Assembly (NCBI GenBank): GCA_028874195.1 | Contig: JAPPLM010000054.1 | Span: forward strand, 1-64,000 | Source of the DNA: Chloroflexota bacterium | GTDB lineage: Bacteria > Chloroflexota > UBA11872 > VXOZ01 | Direction of reading: 5' to 3' | Length of the DNA stretch: 64,000 bases | In this document: piece after piece, positions 60,765-64,000 of the stretch | How the letters are laid out: every line of letters begins with the position of its first letter | Numbering within the stretch: the first letter of the stretch is position 1 | The notes under the pieces: generated by a model | Seen by the model: only the letters and a program-made list of their open reading frames with translations | What the model was told of the DNA's origin: nothing | The model's database searches: none | Made by a program: the position numbers and the translations under genes

Positions 60765-63226
60765 GTCCCCTGTTCGATAAATACACGGACCGAGCGAAGC
60801 GGGTGCTCATGCTTGCGCAGGAAGAGGCGCGCCGCTTCAACCACAACTACATCGGCACCGAGCACTTGCTCCTTGGTTTGGTGCGCGAAGGCGAGGGCAT
60901 CGCCGCGAAGGTGCTCTACGACATGGGCGTAGACCTCACGAAAGTGCGCAGCGCCGTGGAGTTCATCATCGGCCGGGGCGAGCGCGTAAACGTCGGCGAC
61001 ATCAGCCTCACGCCACGCGCCAAGAAAGTCATCGAGCTTGCCAACGAAGAGGCGCGACGCTTGGGGCACAACTACATCGGCACCGAGCACCTGCTTCTCG
61101 GCCTGGTGCGCGAAGGTGAAGGCATCGCCGCAGGGGTCTTGGAAAGCCTGGGCGTGAGCCTGGAGAAGGTGCGGCAGAAGGTCATCCAATCGGTGAGCCA
61201 GCAGCCCTCGCGCGTGCCGCAAGAGGGCAGCGGCCGCCAGTCTTCCTCGCGCACGCCGTTGATCGACCAGATGGGCATCGATCTCACGGCGGCGGCCCGC
61301 GCGGAAAAGCTCGATCCGGTGATCGGACGCCAACAAGAGATCGAACGTGTGGTGCAAATACTTTCGCGCCGCACGAAGAACAATCCGGCCCTCATCGGCG
61401 AACCCGGCGTCGGCAAGACGGCGATTGTGGAAGGGCTGGCGCAACGGGTCGTGACGGGAGACGTGCCGGAGACGCTCCTTGGCAAGCGGCTGCTTACCCT
61501 CGACATCGGCGCGCTGGTCGCCGGTACGAAGTATCGCGGTGAATTCGAGGAGCGTCTCAAGAAGATCCTCGAAGAGATCCGCGGTTCCGGCGACTGCATG
61601 CTCTTCATCGACGAACTCCATACGCTCGTTGGCGCAGGCGCGGCGGAAGGCGCGGTGGATGCCGCCAATATCCTCAAGCCGGCTCTGGCGCGGGGCGAAC
61701 TGCAATGCATCGGCGCTACGACGCTGGACGAGTACCGCAAGTACATCGAGCGTGACGCGGCCCTAGAGCGCCGCTTCCAGCCCGTGCACGTGCGCGAGCT
61801 CGACATTGAGGAGACAATCGCGGTGCTCCAAGGCGTCAAGGAACGCTATGAGGAACACCACAAAGTGCATATCATCGACGAAGCCGTCAAGGTGGCGGCG
61901 GAGATGTCCGGCCGCTACGTGACCGACCGCTTCCTGCCGGACAAGGCCATCGACTTGATCGATGAGGCGGCTTCCCGCGTACGCATCCAACAGGCCAACA
62001 CCTCCAATGCGCTGCGCAACGCCGTGAAAGACCTGGACGGCATCGTGCGCGAAAAAGAGGACGCCATCGAGAGCCGCCAGTACGACGAGGCGGTGGGCCT
62101 CGGCGAAAAAGAGGCTGAACTGCGCAAGAAGATCGAAGACCTCGAATCGGACTGGCCGAACAAGGAAGAAAAGTGGCCCGAGGTTACGAAAGAAGACGTG
62201 GCGACGGTGGTCTCCATGTGGACGGGCATCCCGGTGACGCGCATTGCCCAGGAGGAATCGGAACGACTGCTCCACATGGAAGAGAACCTGCACGAGAAGG
62301 TGGTGAGCCAGGAAGAAGCCATCAGCAACGTCTCCAAGGCCGTGCGGCGGGCGCGTGCCGGTCTCAAAGACCCCAAGCGGCCCATCGGTTCGTTCATCTT
62401 TGTGGGCCCCACCGGCTCCGGCAAGACCTACCTCGCCCGGGCGCTGGCGGAGTTCATGTTTGGCAGCAGCGACGCCATGGTCCGGCTCGACATGTCGGAA
62501 TACATGGAGAAGCACACGATCTCGCGCCTGGTCGGCGCGCCGCCGGGCTACGTGGGCTATGAAGAAGGCGGCCAACTCACCGAGGCGGTGCGGCGGCGCA
62601 GCTACTCCGTGGTGCTCTTGGACGAGATTGAGAAGGCGCACCCCGACGTCTTCAACGTGCTGCTCCAGATCATGGAGGACGGTCGGCTCACCGACGGCAA
62701 GGGCCGCACGGTGGACTTCCGCAATACGATCCTCATCATGACCTCGAACGTGGGCGCGCACCTCATCAAGCGCGACGCCGCCGTCGGCTTCCGGCTGGAG
62801 GCGACCGACCTGCGCACCGAGGGGCAACTCTACAAAGAGATGCGGGAACGCGTGATGGCGGAAATCAAGAAGACGTTCCGGCCTGAGTTCCTCAATCGCG
62901 TGGACAGCGTGGTGGTCTTCCGGCACTTGTCGAAAGAGGACATCATCAACATCGTTGACATTCAACTCGACGAAGTGCGGGCGCGCCTCACCGAGCAGGA
63001 GATTACGCTGGAAGTTACCGACGATGCGAAAGAACTGCTCGTGGAGCAAGGCTATGACCCCGATAACGGCGCCCGACCCCTGCGACGGGTAATCCAAAAC
63101 CTGATCGAGAATGAACTCGCGGAAGGCCTGCTGGCGGAGAAATTCCACGCCGGCGATACCATAACGGTAGAGCGCGACGGTGAGGAATTGCGGTTGGAAG
63201 TGCGGGTGCTGGTGGAGCAGACCTAG
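60761..63226 (+). CDS. clpC: ATP-dependent Clp protease ATPase subunit ClpC
   Basis: The 821-residue class I HSP100 unfoldase feeds substrates to ClpP. An N-domain with two repeats (1-145) comes first. AAA1 follows, with Walker A GEPGVGKT (about 213) and Walker [10 protein letters not shown]. The middle coiled domain of ClpC length lies at about 410-475. AAA2 has GPTGSGKT (about 549) and [14 protein letters not shown] in the AAA2 loop is a ClpP-docking type tripeptide. The C-terminal D2 small domain ends [20 protein letters not shown]. The GTG start overlaps the preceding Clp-N gene by four bases. No clpP is in the window. Confidence 0.96.
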   Translation: MSPLFDKYTDRAKRVLMLAQEEARRFNHNYIGTEHLLLGLVREGEGIAAKVLYDMGVDLTKVRSAVEFIIGRGERVNVGDISLTPRAKKVIELANEEARRLGHNYIGTEHLLLGLVREGEGIAAGVLESLGVSLEKVRQKVIQSVSQQPSRVPQEGSGRQSSSRTPLIDQMGIDLTAAARAEKLDPVIGRQQEIERVVQILSRRTKNNPALIGEPGVGKTAIVEGLAQRVVTGDVPETLLGKRLLTLDIGALVAGTKYRGEFEERLKKILEEIRGSGDCMLFIDELHTLVGAGAAEGAVDAANILKPALARGELQCIGATTLDEYRKYIERDAALERRFQPVHVRELDIEETIAVLQGVKERYEEHHKVHIIDEAVKVAAEMSGRYVTDRFLPDKAIDLIDEAASRVRIQQANTSNALRNAVKDLDGIVREKEDAIESRQYDEAVGLGEKEAELRKKIEDLESDWPNKEEKWPEVTKEDVATVVSMWTGIPVTRIAQEESERLLHMEENLHEKVVSQEEAISNVSKAVRRARAGLKDPKRPIGSFIFVGPTGSGKTYLARALAEFMFGSSDAMVRLDMSEYMEKHTISRLVGAPPGYVGYEEGGQLTEAVRRRSYSVVLLDEIEKAHPDVFNVLLQIMEDGRLTDGKGRTVDFRNTILIMTSNVGAHLIKRDAAVGFRLEATDLRTEGQLYKEMRERVMAEIKKTFRPEFLNRVDSVVVFRHLSKEDIINIVDIQLDEVRARLTEQEITLEVTDDAKELLVEQGYDPDNGARPLRRVIQNLIENELAEGLLAEKFHAGDTITVERDGEELRLEVRVLVEQT

Positions 63227-63242
63227 TTCGGTCAGGGAACTA
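63224..63242 (+). terminator. Small hairpin at the clpC stop
   Basis: TAGTTC-GGTCAGG-GAACTA forms a perfect 6-bp stem that includes the stop codon. No U-rich tract follows, so it may be a weak or factor-dependent terminator. Confidence 0.3.
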
Positions 63243-63403
63243 TATGCTTAGCTAGCCAGCAGCACGTAGATATTGGGTCTATGTAAGTCATCTGGTTTGC
63301 AATACAGTTTGCATTCAGGCAAGCGGGTGATTTGCCTATTGGACCTAATAGAGACACCGCAGCCGAGTATGCTTTAGGAGTTGCCCATCGTGGCAGCAGC
63401 CCA

Positions 63404-64000
63404 ATGACTGCTAACGACGTTCGCGGCATCGTTCTTTCTTGGATACACGCCAACATTCCGGAGGTCAGCCTTGGCCTCCCCGAATTTGACGACCGGCTTG
63501 ACCAGTGGCGCATTGCTCTTCTTGCACCACATAACGGCAGAGACCCTGTTGGTGAGGTTCGCGTAGCAAATGGTCAAGTTGTGTTCTCAACGGATTTGGA
63601 TCTGGCCAAAGAGCGCTGCCGTCAACACTTGCCAGCCGAACTTGAAGCTCGGACAAAGCACCCGATCACCTTTCGTCCCATCCCATCCCGGATAGTGCTT
63701 GGGGATGCATCCGAAGCACTTGCGGACTACCCCCCAGGGACAGTGCAGTTGGTTTTCACCTCCCCGCCATACTTCAATGCCAAGCCGGAATATCACGAGA
63801 GCGCGGGCTATGGCGACTATCTTGACCTGCTTCGTGACATATTCTCCAAGTGCCACGACATGCTGTCAGAAGGACGGTTCTTAGTCGTAAACACAAGCCC
63901 TATACTTATTCGCCGGGCACATAGGAGCACCTCGAGTCGACGCTTGCCAATAACCTTTGACCTCCATGCCGTACTTGATGAATTAGGGTTTGAGTTCATT
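63404..64000 (+). CDS. N4-cytosine-type DNA methyltransferase, 5' part (cut by the window edge)
   Basis: At least 199 residues are readable, continuing past the window. The catalytic motif TSPPYFNAKPEY and the SAM-binding-like IVLGDASEALADYPPGTVQLV stretch place it among beta-class methyltransferases (TSPPY is typical of N4-cytosine enzymes). An N-terminal 90-residue region of unknown function precedes them. The frame is open upstream to a TAA at 63284 without an ATG, so the ATG at 63404 or a non-ATG start upstream is used. A partner restriction gene may lie beyond the window. Confidence 0.8.
   Translation, partial: MTANDVRGIVLSWIHANIPEVSLGLPEFDDRLDQWRIALLAPHNGRDPVGEVRVANGQVVFSTDLDLAKERCRQHLPAELEARTKHPITFRPIPSRIVLGDASEALADYPPGTVQLVFTSPPYFNAKPEYHESAGYGDYLDLLRDIFSKCHDMLSEGRFLVVNTSPILIRRAHRSTSSRRLPITFDLHAVLDELGFEFI

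Noticed and set aside
60392-61705. 437-codon minus-strand frame opposite the Clp genes
   Set aside because: A shadow of the repetitive, GC-rich Clp-N/clpC coding sequence. Its repeated HLL/ADVV stretches mirror the sense repeats.
61763-63148. 461-codon minus-strand frame opposite clpC
   Set aside because: Antisense of a clearly conserved gene. No start signal and His-rich shadow composition.
63232-63513. 93-codon minus-strand frame after clpC
   Set aside because: It lies opposite the start of the methyltransferase frame and has no motif.

Overview
This is a GC-rich (about 60% by eye), gene-dense chromosomal window from a free-living bacterium. A Chloroflexota lineage is the best guess. The pointers are a divergent second EF-G, a ClpC preceded by a separate Clp-N protein, YfhO and DUF3604 proteins, three Gfo/Idh/MocA oxidoreductases, a secreted N-terminal domain that I recall from Chloroflexota proteins, and sigma70-type promoters. 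This placement is inference: no 16S rRNA gene is present.

Layout. 0.1-8 kb: sugar isomerase, zinc alcohol dehydrogenase, Nif3-like protein, a cysteine-less DUF255/YyaL protein, two small membrane proteins and a DUF5615/DUF433 toxin-antitoxin pair. 8.3-15.7 kb: EF-G2-like GTPase, cupin, oxidoreductase, class III aminotransferase, and formate-tetrahydrofolate ligase behind a structured leader. 15.8-22.2 kb (minus strand): YfhO, iron alcohol dehydrogenase, rseP and dxr. 22.4-26.4 kb: a frameshifted membrane protein and a three-gene glutamate-synthase-like operon (amidotransferase, GXGXG, FMN domain) whose amidotransferase has Tyr where Cys2 should be. 26.6-33.8 kb: tRNA-Thr, DUF3604 protein, alpha/beta hydrolase, secreted HExxH protein, BtrH-like protein. 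34-35.6 kb: TPR lipoprotein and a decayed IS5-type element. 36-46 kb: split glutamine-dependent NAD synthetase, rsmI, DegT aminotransferase, deacetylase-like protein, oxidoreductase, FAH-family enzyme, TPR lipoprotein, DUF1640-like protein. 46.3-51.8 kb: O-antigen-ligase-like protein, birA, and the conserved rpmH-rnpA-yidD-yidC-jag cluster on the minus strand. 52.5-58.6 kb: cupin, oxidoreductase, asparaginase, membrane protein, tRNA-Cys, and a ybaB-recR-M14 operon. 58.8-64 kb (plus strand): ribosomal protein S1, a stand-alone Clp-N repeat protein, clpC, and the start of an N4-cytosine-type DNA methyltransferase cut by the window edge.

How it works together. Housekeeping modules cover translation and membrane insertion, proteostasis (S1, Clp-N/ClpC), isoprenoids and site-2 proteolysis (dxr-rseP), NAD and one-carbon metabolism, and recombination (recR-ybaB). 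They alternate with catabolic genes for sugars, polyols and amino acids.

The gaps between genes are packed with several families of short dispersed hairpin repeats. They also hold IS-derived fragments, including an internally deleted IS5-type remnant and a smaller element with the same termini and a CTAG target duplication. No CRISPR array, prophage or rRNA operon is visible.
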